A stretch of 64,000 nucleotides of DNA. Origin: Rhizaria sp. SCN 62-66. Lineage: Eukaryota > Rhizaria, unplaced. How positions within the stretch are numbered: position 1 is the first letter of the stretch; the number at the start of each line of letters is the position of its first letter. Of this stretch, positions 33,763 to 44,290 are shown piece by piece. The notes under the pieces are model-generated. The model was given only the letters and a program-made list of their open reading frames with translations. It was not told the DNA's origin and searched no databases. The stretch is taken from contig MEDY01000257.1 in assembly GCA_001724265.1 (NCBI GenBank), positions 19,624-83,623 on the forward strand. The letters are read 5' to 3'. The translations under genes and the position numbers were made by a program.

Positions 33763-36700
33763 ATGCTACCGAACGGGCTCTCGATCACGGCCCGTCGCTC
33801 CGTGCGCGACGACGAGTCGGCGGTTGAAGCGCTCGTTTCGAGCGAGAAACAGGATTACATCACCAAATTCGGTCCCTTCTCAGTCGCACACCTCATCGAG
33901 ACATCAGTTCTCTCCATCACAGTTGTTGACGAGCAGGACACAATTGTTGGCTTTGCGTCCTTCCTCGACGCGCCGCCTGTGGGGCTCCAGTACGGCGCGC
34001 TGGCCCAGGACCGCTGGCCGCAGTGGTTCGCCGAGTCCTTCGACTCCCCCGCCGCGACCTGCGCCGTGCCGTCCTCGCTCTGGTGCGCCGCGTTTGTCGC
34101 GCCCGCCGAGATTACGGACACGATTGCGGACCGCGTGCTGCACACCGTCTTCGCCACGCTGCACTGGGTCGACGCCGTGCTCGCGCTGCTGCCGCTCGAG
34201 GTGCCCGTGTTCGCCCCGCTCAAGGACCGCTTCACGCCGCTGCCGCTGCGCCACGCCGGGCAGTACTTCGGGCCCCAGGCGTTTGTGTGCCAGCGCGCGA
34301 TTTTTATCCCGCCGCTGCGCGTGCGCCGCGCGCGCATCGAAGACCACGACGACCTGGTGCCTGTGCTGAACCGCCAGTCTGAGGTGCTGACGAGCATCTA
34401 CGGCGACTACTACCTGGCCACGCTCATTGAGTCGCAGGACGCCAACAACGTGTGCCTTGTCGCCGAGGTTGCCGGCCGCGCTGTGGGCCTGCTGTGCGTT
34501 ACCGACGACATCGACGTCACGCTGCTCAACGAATGCTTCCAGCTCGAGCCCTACGACTTCCTCGTCAAGAACCCGCGCTCGATGCTCTCGCACTTCGCGC
34601 CCGCCTCCGCCAACGCGCTCCCCGCGCCCAGCAGCGGCGCCGCTGCGACTGGCGCCGGCTCTGCCGCGGGCGCCGCCGCTGGTAACTCTGCCGTGCCCCT
34701 GCTGGGTGCATCGTTCGCGCGCTCGCTCGGCGCTGACCGCCGTCTCCGCACGCTCTACTCCTCCCTGCTGCGCGCGCTGACGGGCGTGCAGCTCTCCGAG
34801 GCGCCCCCGATTACGGCTGTGCCGCTCGCTGAGGCCTCCGCGACATCGTTGCTGTCCGCCGACCTGTCTGGTGTGCCAGTGGCTGCAACGCATGGCGACG
34901 CGCGCGACGCCCAGGCCACCGCGCGCGCCGTCACCAGCACCCTGTCCTCTGCGGCGGCGTCGCATCCGCTGTGGGCGCGCGACTCGACGGTCCCGCCGCA
35001 GCACCGCGCGACGCTCACGCGCGCGCTGGCCACGCTCGCCGAGCAGTTCATCGCTCAGGTCCTCCTGGGCGCGCGCGCGCCGGCCCCCGCGCCCACCGCC
35101 AAGGACATTGCCGCCGCGATCCGCGAGCTCAAGCGCGCCCCCGCGTCGGGACCCGGCTCCACGGCCGCCAGCGAGCGTGCCGCCGCCGTGCTAGCCGCGG
35201 CCGCGGCGGCTGAGGCCGCGAGCAACGGCACCGCGCAACCCGGCACGGCCGTCGTGCTGACGGGCCGCCATCCAGGCGCGACCGTGGTCACCATCGGGCT
35301 CGGCGCGCCGCAGCCGCTGGTCGAGTACACGGCCGACGGGCTCACCAAGGTGCTGCCTGTGGCGACGCTGCTGCCTGCCGGCAGCGGCCCCGCGGCCCCG
35401 GGCGCGGTGGTGAGCCGCGAAGACGCGCCGCCGCTCATGAGCACCGACCCCGCGGTGGGCGCCGCGCTCGACTGCCTCGAGCACCTCTCGGGCGAGGCGC
35501 TGTCGCGCGAGGGCTTCGTCAAGACAGTCATGACCTTCGTCGCCACGCTCGCCAAGGCCAAGCCCCCCGTCGTCACCAGCAGTAACAACAACGCTAGTAG
35601 TAGCAGCAGCAGCGCAGGCTCGAGAAAGGCCGCGCAAAGCCAGCCGCTGGCGTGGACGCGGCACAGCATTGCGGCGGCGTTCCTGGCCTTCCTGGAGGAG
35701 GCCGCGCTGCCCAAGCCCGTGCCCGCGCCTGAAGACATCATCGACGAGGAGCAGATGAAGGCGCTGGCCGTCGCGCGCGCCGAGAACGAGGCGCGCGCTC
35801 AGGCCGCGCAGGCGCTCGCGGCCTTCGGCGTCGGCTCGGCCACAGGCAAGGGCAAGCGCGGGACGTCGGCCAGAAACGCCGCCGCCGCGGGCACCAATGT
35901 CAGCGCGAGCGACGCCAGCGCCGGCAAGATGAGCGTGGGCGACAGCGTTGGCGACGCCGACACGAACGGCGACGAGGAAGAGGAGGACGAGGAAGAGGAC
36001 GACGAGGATGACGGCGACAGCAAGGCTCTCGTCACCGCCGCCGCTGCGTCCGCCGCCGCTGCGGGCGCCGCGTCTTCGACGGCGCCGCTGCTCAACACGA
36101 TCGCCGTCGTGATGTACTGCCTGGACGAGAGCTTCGAGGCGCGCGGCGCGGACCTGATCGGCCCCGCGTTCTCGTTCTTCAAGGACAAGGAGTATTGCGT
36201 CGTCACGCTGCCCTACACGTGCGAGGAGCACTCGCTGCTGCACCACTTCGCACCCGTGCCCGCGCGCCCGCAGTCGACGCTCTCGCACGCGCTCTACCTG
36301 CTGCACCGCGACGCGCTGGGCGCCGTCGTCGACGTTGACTGGGCTACCGAGGCCGACTTTCCCGACGCTGCCGCGCTGCTGTCGTACATGGACCTGCCGC
36401 CCGGGCTTGACCCCGTGCTGCCCGCGCTCGAGGCCCCCGCTCACGCGGCCAACGACGGCGACTGCGCGCTGCCGACCCCCGTGGAGCTGGGCCTGGTCCC
36501 CGGCTCGCGCGCGGCCGCGCTCATGGCGCAGCTCCGCGCCGCGCTCGTCGACGAGTCGCTGCAGCGCGCGCTCTTCCTCCAGGACAAGGAAGCCCGCCGC
36601 GCCGCGCGCGCGCGCGCCGCCGCCATGCCGCTGCCGCAGCGCGGAGGCGCCGCCTCGTTGGCCGCCGCCTCCGCCGCGGCCGGTGAGGGCACTGGCGTGG

Positions 36701-39700
36701 GCTCCGCCTCTGAGCGCGACGCCGTGCGCACCGAGGAGGCGCTCGAGTACGACACGGTGCGGCCCACGCGGCGCAACCTCGCAGCTTTCACGATCCGCTG
36801 TGAGGGCCATCTGGTCGGTTTCGCTCTGGCGCTGTCCCGCGCGCCCGCCGAAGTGGACGCCGTAGCGCGGTCTTTCGCCGTGAGCGAGTTCGTGTCCCCT
36901 CGTGATCTGCTCTCGCCCCAGGCCGCGGCCGCGCCCGCGGGCTCCTTCTGCCTCCCCGGCACGGGCCCCACGCACGCGGACCTGCTCGCGCTCGTCATCA
37001 ACCCGCTCTTCAAGCGCCACACGCCACGCGTGTGCCGCGAGCTGCTCCGCCTCTTCCGCAAGCAGGTGCTGCTCTTCCGCGCCTTCCCGGGCGCGCCCGT
37101 TGACGACGTGCTCAACGTCTTCGTGCAGCTGCGCCCCGCCGCGGAGCCCGTGCAGGCGGACGACGTGCTCTGTCTCGGCCCCGACCTCGTGTCCTCGCAG
37201 GGTCCCCGCGGCGTCGCTGCGGTGCGGGCCAAGCGCGCCGCGCTCGCCGCGGCCGGTCCCAGCGCCGGCGCCAGCGGCATGAGCTCCGGAAGTGTCACTA
37301 ACAGCAGTGACGCCGCCACTGATAATGACGCCGCTGTTGCTGGCCCTGAGACGGCCGCCGCTGCTGCCGCTGCCGCGGCCGCCGCGGCCGGCTACGCCGT
37401 GTCGGCCGAGGCGTCCTCCGCGCTCGTCGCCGAATCCTCGCTGCTGTGCCCGGTGTACCTGCTCTCACGCAAGCTCCTCTCGCTGCCGCGCGCGCCCATC
37501 AACGCGCGCGTTGTCGTCGTCGGCGCCTCGGACACCGGGCTCGCGCTGCTCGAGGCGCTGGTGCTGAACCCCGACCTGCAGTGCACCAACATCACGCTTG
37601 TCGCGCCCGAGGGCCTGCCTACGGGCCGGCCCAGCGACCTGGCTGCGCTCGCCGCCACGGCCGCCGCGGCGACGGCGACGGCGCGCGATGCTGGCAGCGT
37701 GAGCGAGGCGGACCTGCCGCACCTGTTCCTGCCCGCGTCGCCGTACTACAACGACACGCACCTCGCGCGCCTCGGACTGGGCACGCGCGTGCGCGTTGTG
37801 TGCGACCGCGTAGCCGGGCTCGACGCCGCCGCGCAGACGCTGCACCTGCTCTCGGGCGCCGCGCTGCCTTACGACGCGCTCGTCCTCGCCACCGGGCTGC
37901 GCGAGTGCACCGCGCGCCGCCTCGACGTTGACGAGCTCGCCTCGCAGCGCGCTGACGCCGCGGCCTTCGCCAATGCGCTGCTGCTGCCCGGCGAGGACGT
38001 TGGCGCCGCCGGCGCCGCCTCGGCTAACGACACCTCGGCCGCTGCTGCGAACGCGGGTGACAGCTCCTCGGCTGCCGGCAACAGGCGCGCTGGCACCGCA
38101 GCTACGGGCGGGCGTGCGACACGTGGCGCGGGCCCCTCGGCCTCCGTCGCCGCGGTTGCCGCCGGCGAGGACGAAGCGCGCGCCGTAAGCTTGGAGCCGC
38201 ACGCGGGCCCCGTCGCGGGCATTGTCGCGCTCTCGACCACAGCCGACGCGCGCGCGCTTCTGGCGCTGCAGGCGCAGCTGCGCCCGCGCGTGACGGTCGT
38301 CTACGGCTGCAGTCTGCGCGCGCTGACCGCGCTTCAGGGCCTGCTGGCGTCGGGTGTGGCGCCCGCGGCGCTGGCGTGGGTGCACCCGCACTCTGCCGCG
38401 TCGGCCGAGTGGTGCCACGGCGATAAGGCCGTCGCCGAGCGCGCGCTGCGCGCCATCGCCGCGTTGGGCGTCGCCGTGTTCCCGCACGCCAAGATGACCG
38501 CGGTGCGCGCCGACAAGACGGGCAATCTCGCGCAGGTCATCGTGCAGCACGTCCCCGATACGGCCGCCACCAGCGCGGCCGCGGTCCCCGCGACACCGCA
38601 CACCAGCAGCGCCTTCTCCCGCGGCGGGCTGATCGAGAACGAAGACTTCGAGTACCACCCCGAGTCCTCGACGGGCCCCGCGACGTACACGCTCGCCGCG
38701 CAGTGCCTCCTTGTCGCTGACGCCGTCGACGCCGACCCCTACATCTTCGGCGCCGCGCTCAGCAACTCGCTCGTCTTTGACGGCCGCCTCGTCGTCGACC
38801 ACCGCTTCCGTGCCTGCGGCGCGGCGGACGGCACTCTTTACGCGGCCGGCCCACTGTGCAAGTTCTCGCGCGCGTACGGCCGCACGCTGCCGCAGGAGCA
38901 GTACTGCTCGCGCGAGGTCGGCCGCGCGCTCGCGGCGTCGCTGCTGCAGAGCCTCGACCCCGTGCTCGCCGCCGAGGCGCGCGCGGCCGAGGAGGAGGCC
39001 GCCGCGGAGGCGCAGGCTGAGTCCGAGGCCGCGGCGGCGTCGGGCGACTCCGAGGCCGCGGCGCGCGCTGCGGCTGCGCGCACTGTCGCGCTGATGCCTG
39101 CGCTTGGCGCTGCGCCCAAGGTCGACGTCGCGCTGCTGCCCGGCGGGTTGCACTACCTGCACGTCGCGCTCCCGCCCTCGGTCACCGCCGCGGCGGCCAC
39201 GGGCGCGGGCAACGTGCGGCCCAAGGTGCTGCTGAGCACGGTCAACGACGGCGTGTGCCGGCTCGTCTTCTCGGGCGTCGACGCGCGCCTGCAGTCGCTG
39301 ACGTACCTCGACACCAAGCCCGTGCAGGTGTCCAACGTCATCCAGCTCGTTGGGCTCCCCGCGACGTACCTCAACAACATCGTCGCGCGCTTCGAGGCGG
39401 GCACTGTGGCAGACTTGGCGGCCTACCTACAGCAGTCATGGACCACCGCGCTGTACCACGAGGCCTTCCCTGCGCTGCGCAGCGCCATTGCGGCCGCGCT
39501 GCAGGACGCCATGACGCAGGAGGCCGCCGATTCGGCCAGCGACAGCTTCGCGGCGCTACTCACCGAGGCCGTGGCCGAGCACCGCATGACGCTGCTCGAC
39601 GGCGGCAGCCACGGCAGCAAGAACGCGACGAGTGCGACCAACCAATACCTGGCGCTGGCCGCGCGCGTTGCGGAGCAGATGCCCGTGGCGCCCAAACACG

Positions 39701-39858
39701 TTATCCAGGCCAAGCTGCTGCAGTTCATCGACGAGAACGCCGACGCGTTGCCCGGGTACGTGATCCCAGCCGCCGCCTACGAGCCCGTGCCCACGCCCAA
39801 GGTTGTCCGCAACAAGGCCGCCGCGGCCGCCGCTGCTGCTGCGGGTGGCGCTGTTTGA
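33763..39858 (+). CDS. CFAP61: Cilia- and flagella-associated protein 61
   Basis: Intronless, 2031 residues, TGA stop. CFAP61 belongs to the calmodulin- and spoke-associated complex at the base of radial spoke RS3 in motile cilia. The ATG at 33763 is used because the longer open frame (from 33676) has no ATG. The N-terminal part has two acetyltransferase-like CFAP61 blocks: AHLIETSVLSITVVDEQDTI with GFASFLDAPP, and VRRARIEDHDDLVPVL with GDYYLATLIESQ, NVCLVAEVAGRAVGLLCVT and LEPYDFLVKNPRSML. The C-terminal third is a Rossmann flavin-oxidoreductase-like fold: ARVVVVGASDTGLALLEAL (about residue 1248), ALPYDALVLATGLRE, RVTVVYGCSLRALTALQ. Length exceeds the human protein (1237) through Ala-rich insertions, an acidic run (35950-36015) and two alanine tracts. 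The GxGxxG of the Rossmann start reads GASDTG, so dinucleotide binding is uncertain. Confidence 0.9.
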   Translation: MLPNGLSITARRSVRDDESAVEALVSSEKQDYITKFGPFSVAHLIETSVLSITVVDEQDTIVGFASFLDAPPVGLQYGALAQDRWPQWFAESFDSPAATCAVPSSLWCAAFVAPAEITDTIADRVLHTVFATLHWVDAVLALLPLEVPVFAPLKDRFTPLPLRHAGQYFGPQAFVCQRAIFIPPLRVRRARIEDHDDLVPVLNRQSEVLTSIYGDYYLATLIESQDANNVCLVAEVAGRAVGLLCVTDDIDVTLLNECFQLEPYDFLVKNPRSMLSHFAPASANALPAPSSGAAATGAGSAAGAAAGNSAVPLLGASFARSLGADRRLRTLYSSLLRALTGVQLSEAPPITAVPLAEASATSLLSADLSGVPVAATHGDARDAQATARAVTSTLSSAAASHPLWARDSTVPPQHRATLTRALATLAEQFIAQVLLGARAPAPAPTAKDIAAAIRELKRAPASGPGSTAASERAAAVLAAAAAAEAASNGTAQPGTAVVLTGRHPGATVVTIGLGAPQPLVEYTADGLTKVLPVATLLPAGSGPAAPGAVVSREDAPPLMSTDPAVGAALDCLEHLSGEALSREGFVKTVMTFVATLAKAKPPVVTSSNNNASSSSSSAGSRKAAQSQPLAWTRHSIAAAFLAFLEEAALPKPVPAPEDIIDEEQMKALAVARAENEARAQAAQALAAFGVGSATGKGKRGTSARNAAAAGTNVSASDASAGKMSVGDSVGDADTNGDEEEEDEEEDDEDDGDSKALVTAAAASAAAAGAASSTAPLLNTIAVVMYCLDESFEARGADLIGPAFSFFKDKEYCVVTLPYTCEEHSLLHHFAPVPARPQSTLSHALYLLHRDALGAVVDVDWATEADFPDAAALLSYMDLPPGLDPVLPALEAPAHAANDGDCALPTPVELGLVPGSRAAALMAQLRAALVDESLQRALFLQDKEARRAARARAAAMPLPQRGGAASLAAASAAAGEGTGVGSASERDAVRTEEALEYDTVRPTRRNLAAFTIRCEGHLVGFALALSRAPAEVDAVARSFAVSEFVSPRDLLSPQAAAAPAGSFCLPGTGPTHADLLALVINPLFKRHTPRVCRELLRLFRKQVLLFRAFPGAPVDDVLNVFVQLRPAAEPVQADDVLCLGPDLVSSQGPRGVAAVRAKRAALAAAGPSAGASGMSSGSVTNSSDAATDNDAAVAGPETAAAAAAAAAAAAGYAVSAEASSALVAESSLLCPVYLLSRKLLSLPRAPINARVVVVGASDTGLALLEALVLNPDLQCTNITLVAPEGLPTGRPSDLAALAATAAAATATARDAGSVSEADLPHLFLPASPYYNDTHLARLGLGTRVRVVCDRVAGLDAAAQTLHLLSGAALPYDALVLATGLRECTARRLDVDELASQRADAAAFANALLLPGEDVGAAGAASANDTSAAAANAGDSSSAAGNRRAGTAATGGRATRGAGPSASVAAVAAGEDEARAVSLEPHAGPVAGIVALSTTADARALLALQAQLRPRVTVVYGCSLRALTALQGLLASGVAPAALAWVHPHSAASAEWCHGDKAVAERALRAIAALGVAVFPHAKMTAVRADKTGNLAQVIVQHVPDTAATSAAAVPATPHTSSAFSRGGLIENEDFEYHPESSTGPATYTLAAQCLLVADAVDADPYIFGAALSNSLVFDGRLVVDHRFRACGAADGTLYAAGPLCKFSRAYGRTLPQEQYCSREVGRALAASLLQSLDPVLAAEARAAEEEAAAEAQAESEAAAASGDSEAAARAAAARTVALMPALGAAPKVDVALLPGGLHYLHVALPPSVTAAAATGAGNVRPKVLLSTVNDGVCRLVFSGVDARLQSLTYLDTKPVQVSNVIQLVGLPATYLNNIVARFEAGTVADLAAYLQQSWTTALYHEAFPALRSAIAAALQDAMTQEAADSASDSFAALLTEAVAEHRMTLLDGGSHGSKNATSATNQYLALAARVAEQMPVAPKHVIQAKLLQFIDENADALPGYVIPAAAYEPVPTPKVVRNKAAAAAAAAAGGAV

Positions 39859-40642
39859 GCACACATTGGGAAGCAGTGATTGACTCATCACGTTACGCAT
39901 ACACGTAGTACCGGGTGTGCAATGTCATGGTCGACGAATATACCAAACAAAACAATAACATGCTGGCCTCGAGATAACTATTGGCACGGGCCAAGCAATT
40001 TAATACAATAGAACATCAATTATTGACTGACAATTCGTGTGAGTACATCTGGTGAAATAACTGTGTATTGCTACTAATAATACTATAGGGTGAAAAATAC
40101 AAACATAAAAGTGGATTCTTGATAAAAACAAACCGAAAAAGAAAATAAAAACATGTTGTGTAAATGCTACGTCTTCCATGAACACACGACTTCATATCAC
40201 TGAAACGGACGTCAAGTCTTTACGGATGACGCGCACAGCTACAATTAAGGCATTGCAGAACATGACCACTCCCACCTCACACGTTGTCAAAAGTTGCGAA
40301 CTGGTTGCAAGAGTAGTCCATGCTTGACTAATTTAAAGCTGATGTTATATAAAGCAAAGCAGGAAGAGATGACAACTTGTCTATCCCCGCTGTTACGGGA
40401 GTACAAACGCGACAAAATGCAGTGTAATAACCTCGCATTAATGGCTTAGCTTTTTGCACTGTTGCGTCCCTCGCTAGCTGTGTAGCAGAACTAGCAAGCA
40501 TAACAGCGTTTTTCTCATGTTCACAAATAAAGCACATCATTGTCCAGACAAACTCAAACACGAACTCATCGTCTACAGCCGTGAGCGAACCTTTTTAGTT
40601 ACATTCGCAAGGGACGTAGCAGTGGGTGGCACGCACTGTCGT
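39859..40642. other. Convergent intergenic region (CFAP61 / MTHFR)
   Basis: AT-rich, 784 bp, holding both 3' UTRs. No supported gene. Confidence 0.45.
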
Positions 40643-42644
40643 TTAGAGTCTACCGTCCATGATCTTCTGGAAGACGGCGAAGATGTCGCCGTTGACGTAG
40701 TCGTTGTCGACGACGTTGACGAGGTAGTACGAATCGTGCACCTGCTGCAGCAGGCTCCACGCCTCCGAGTTCTTCTCGTAGATCGTCTGCCACATGGTGC
40801 GCCAGAGCGCGAAGGCCTCGTCCTTCCAGATGCCGAAGGTGTGCGAGTCCACGACGGTGGGCTGGAGCACCTCCTTGAGCGGGAACACACCCCAGGTGAC
40901 GGCGTTGACGTAGTCGCCGGGCAGCGACGACGACGACACCTTCTCGCCCTTGGCCGTGATGGCCTGGAACGTCAGGTTCGGGTAGTCCTGCGCGGCCTTG
41001 GCGAACTTCTGCACCAGCGCCGGCGACGCGAAGAACTCGACGTACGCCTTCTGGTAGACGTAGCCGCCGGGGCCGCCCCAGCCGACGGCAGCGTCGTCGG
41101 ACGGCTTGCCGTTGACCGCGGGCTGCGAGTTGATGGTGAGGAAGCCATTCTGGTTCATCTCGGCCAGCACGCCGGCGAGCGGGACCGTCTCGGCGCTGAT
41201 GGGGCGCTCGCACCACGGCAGGCGCGCGATCTCGCCGCGCACGAAGCGCGCAAAGACGTTGTAGATGTCCAGCGGCGTCGAGGGCGCCTCGCCCCACAGC
41301 GCGCGGCGATCAGCCTTGCGGCCCGCCTTGAAAGGGTACAGGTGGTAGTCGGAGAGGTCACCGAAAGCAGGGGAGGCGGCGTCGCCCCAGCGGCCGTTGG
41401 GGAACTCGTCCCAGCGCGCCGTGCGGTCGATGTACGACTGCGGGCGGTTCGACCAGAAGATCGGGCGCACGGACTCGGTGCAGCGGCGCGACACTACGGA
41501 CTCGGCCCACGGCAGCTGGTTCGACTGCGCCTTCTGCGGGGTGATGAAGCCGAGCGACTCGAGAATGTCGATCACGGACTTCTCCAGGTTCAACGTGTAG
41601 AAGTGCAGGCACGTGATGCCAGAGGCGTACAGGCGGCGGCACATACGCACGGCGAGCTCAACGCCGTACTGCTTGACGGCGGCGTCGTCGTGCTCGATCG
41701 GCGCGAGAGCGTCCTGGAAAATGAAAAGAACAACAAGATGGCATGCAATAAGATGTGAGCGAATCGCTCTGATTTTAAAAGCACAAAACATACCATCTTA
41801 ATAGAACCTAATTTGAAAGTATTCGAGAGAGAACGGCTACGTTTCGTACCTTAATCTCCTGGGGGACGAAGGTCTTGCAGAGCGTGGTCATGCGGTTGAA
41901 GCCGACGTAGGACTGGATGGGCATGATGCCGGGCACAATGGGGCACGTAATGCCGGCCTCGCGGCAGCGCGCGACCCAGGCGATGAACATGTCGACGTCG
42001 TAGAAGAGCTGGGTGACGATGAAGTCAGCGCCGGCGTCGACCTTGGCCTTGAGGTGCTGCATGTCCTCCTCCAGCGAAGTCGCCTGCGTGTGGCCCTCGG
42101 GGTAACCCGCGACAGCGATGCCGAACCAATCGCCGTGCTCCTCGCGGATCAGCTTAACCAGGTCCACGCCGTACGAGAGCCCGCCCTCGGTCTTCTCCCA
42201 CGCGTCGGCGCCGTGCGGGGGGTCGCCGCGGAGCGCGAGGATGTTGCGGATGCCGTCGGCGCGCGCGCGCTTGAGCGCGAGCTTGACGTCGTCGATATTA
42301 ATGTTGGTGCACGTAAGGTGCATCATGACGTCGGCGCAGCACAGCTTCTGTGCGTACTTGCAGATGTCATGCGTCAGCGTTGCGGTGGAGCCGCCAGCGC
42401 CCCAGGTGATGTCGACGAACGCGGGATCCAGCTCGCCCATGCGCTCGATGCGCGCGTACAGGTTCTTCTCGCCGGCCTCAGTCTTGGGCGGAAAAAACTC
42501 GAACGAGTAGATGGAGCGCTTCTCCGCGATGGCAGCGTTGATCTTCTTAATGATGGGCTCGGCCTTCTGGCGGCGCGACATCAGCTGCGGCGAGTCGGGG
42601 GAGCGGATGTCCATCAACTTGTACTCGGAATCGGCGGCAGACAT
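40643..42644 (-). CDS. MTHFR: Methylenetetrahydrofolate reductase
   Basis: Reduces 5,10-methylene-tetrahydrofolate to 5-methyl-tetrahydrofolate for methionine synthesis, using FAD. Two exons, 42644-41850 and 41713-40643 (TAA), 621 residues; the splice is phase 0 with a GTACG donor. The N-terminal barrel is clear: SFEFFPPKTEAGEKNLYARI with the catalytic Glu, FVDITWGAGGST, MMHLTCTNI, NILALRGDPPHG, IAVAGYPEGH, KVDAGADFIVTQLFYD and CPIVPGIMPI. The C-terminal half is the eukaryotic regulatory domain (WDEFPNGRWGDA, LWGEAPSTPLDIYNVFARFVRG, GFLTINSQPAVNG, then TWGVFPLKEVLQPTVVD), the region that binds S-adenosylmethionine in animals. Length is near human (656). It is the second folate gene in the window, about 10 kb from FPGS, but not adjacent. 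Confidence 0.95.
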
Positions 42645-44290
42645 GGGAGTCGACGGCGAGACTGTGGAGATAGCGACGGGTAGTACACGGAGATAAGAGA
42701 GAGCATAGGTTAAGAGGTGAACAAACAGCGAAGAAGAACGAAAAGTGATCGCCAAAAATGCGAGTGGAGTGGGGTAAGTGAGCGGAAGAGAATTGCAGGA
42801 CAATAGCAACAGCGCAAGCGCGTCCTTCGCAGTATGACAATGAGTAAGAAAATGTACGACGACGAGTCCATGCGCAGTTTCAAATAAGGGACAGGTAAAG
42901 CGTGTGGAATGGGACACGGTGTGCCACGGGCTGCCACTCGCCAGCACTTCGCAGTGCGCTCCAGTAACACGACCACAATGATGTGGAAATGAACTAAAAG
43001 GTAGATATAATAAAGCCAACTGATGCTTAGTGACATGGTAAATCCGGGATTTCGTCTATATGCCTAGTAACGGATGGATTGATGGCGTGGAAAAGGAAAA
43101 CGAAGCACTGCCGCAACCGCTGGCCTCGGTTGGGGCTCGTGGCATGTTTCACTTGCTTGTCAATGACTGTGAGCAACCCCCCCCGAATCACCCCTTCTTT
43201 CGCCAAGATAACAATTTTCGCATGGCTCTATAGTGCTAATTTTGTGATGTAGTATATTTCACAATATTTTGTATATACTCACGTTATTTTGCAACTTGTT
43301 GACGTTGATATACCCCGCGGAAACCTCTAAATGTGATGCATCAGAATACACAAATCATGTGCTGCGGTGAATATTCAAGTTGATTTGATTATACAATATT
43401 GTATATTACGTTATAACAAGCTATGTATAAAATATTAAGTGTTCATAAAGATTTGAAGTATCACATCGCAACTACATGAGTTTAAAGTAAGAGTTGTTCG
43501 CTCAGTGCTCTGGGCTCGCCATCAAAAGCAAGGACTACACAACCAAACCATGTGACTCATAAGCTCATAACTTGACATGACATTTGAAACAAGATGAAAA
43601 TGTATATTAAACTACTATTATTGCAATGGATTGTTGTTGTGTAACTTTGTTTGAGTTGTTGTGATGACTCCGCATCTTTTTTCGGAACCCGCTCGGTGAC
43701 CGTGGGCGGTCAGCAACGGGCGGGCTCAACTTTTTGCTTTTGTGGTTGGTGGACCGTTAGGATTTTAGCAGGCGTGTCTTTTGGGGAAAGCATCGTGTGT
43801 TGCAAAGATCTGAATTATGGTGGATAATGACGTGCTATTGCATATGCTGTGTGTTTGTTTGGTCTCTATTAGCGGTGTCTGCGAGGCGCATGAGACGTCT
43901 CCGATGTGTGGTCAAACCATCAGTGGTCAAAGACCTCACAATCGATCTCCCCGTCTTCACCACGCCTCTGCCATTTGTACCACGACGAACGGCATGCTGT
44001 GTTATTTTGGGCATACTCGAGTTAGTGTTTTTGCGCTCTGCTGCCTCGCCAGGCTGCGATCTTTGTCTGAACCTGATGCTGATCCGTTGCCTCACACCAG
44101 GAACACTTCTCGATCTGATTGCTGTGAGAATCGTATCCACTTCTTTGCCATCGCTTCCCCAACACTTCAAACTTGTTCACTCTCATTGTCCATTGTCTTC
44201 TAATCTTTCCCTCTTGAATATGTTCCTGCTCCGTCTTGCTATCACGTCCGCTAACACCTCGCTCCTGGTTACCAAAGACACAGCAGCCCG
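42645..44290. promoter_or_regulatory. Long divergent intergenic region (MTHFR / Rpn10)
   Basis: 1.6 kb between two starts. 43200-43650 is strongly AT-rich. A run of C8 lies near 43180. At 43688-43724 a GC-rich nested hairpin is followed by T5 (43731). From 43930 to 44280 the strand is C/T-rich, typical of plus-strand leaders here. ORFs in this stretch have implausible composition. Confidence 0.4.
43688..43735 (+). other. GC-rich hairpin followed by an oligo-T run
   Basis: Inner stem TGACC (43697-43701) pairs with GGTCA (43708-43712); outer CCCGC (43688-43692) pairs with GCGGG (43720-43724). TTTTT follows at 43731. It stands out from an AT-rich background and could be a structured or Pol III transcript, but no promoter boxes are identified. 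Confidence 0.25.

Noticed and set aside
35191-39162. Long minus-strand frames (609 and 565 codons) inside CFAP61
   Set aside because: Arg/Gly/Val-rich shadows; the plus frame has CFAP61 motifs along its entire length.
28919-42644. FPGS and MTHFR as a folate gene cluster
   Set aside because: Two unrelated genes lie between them, each with its own promoter; proximity may be chance.
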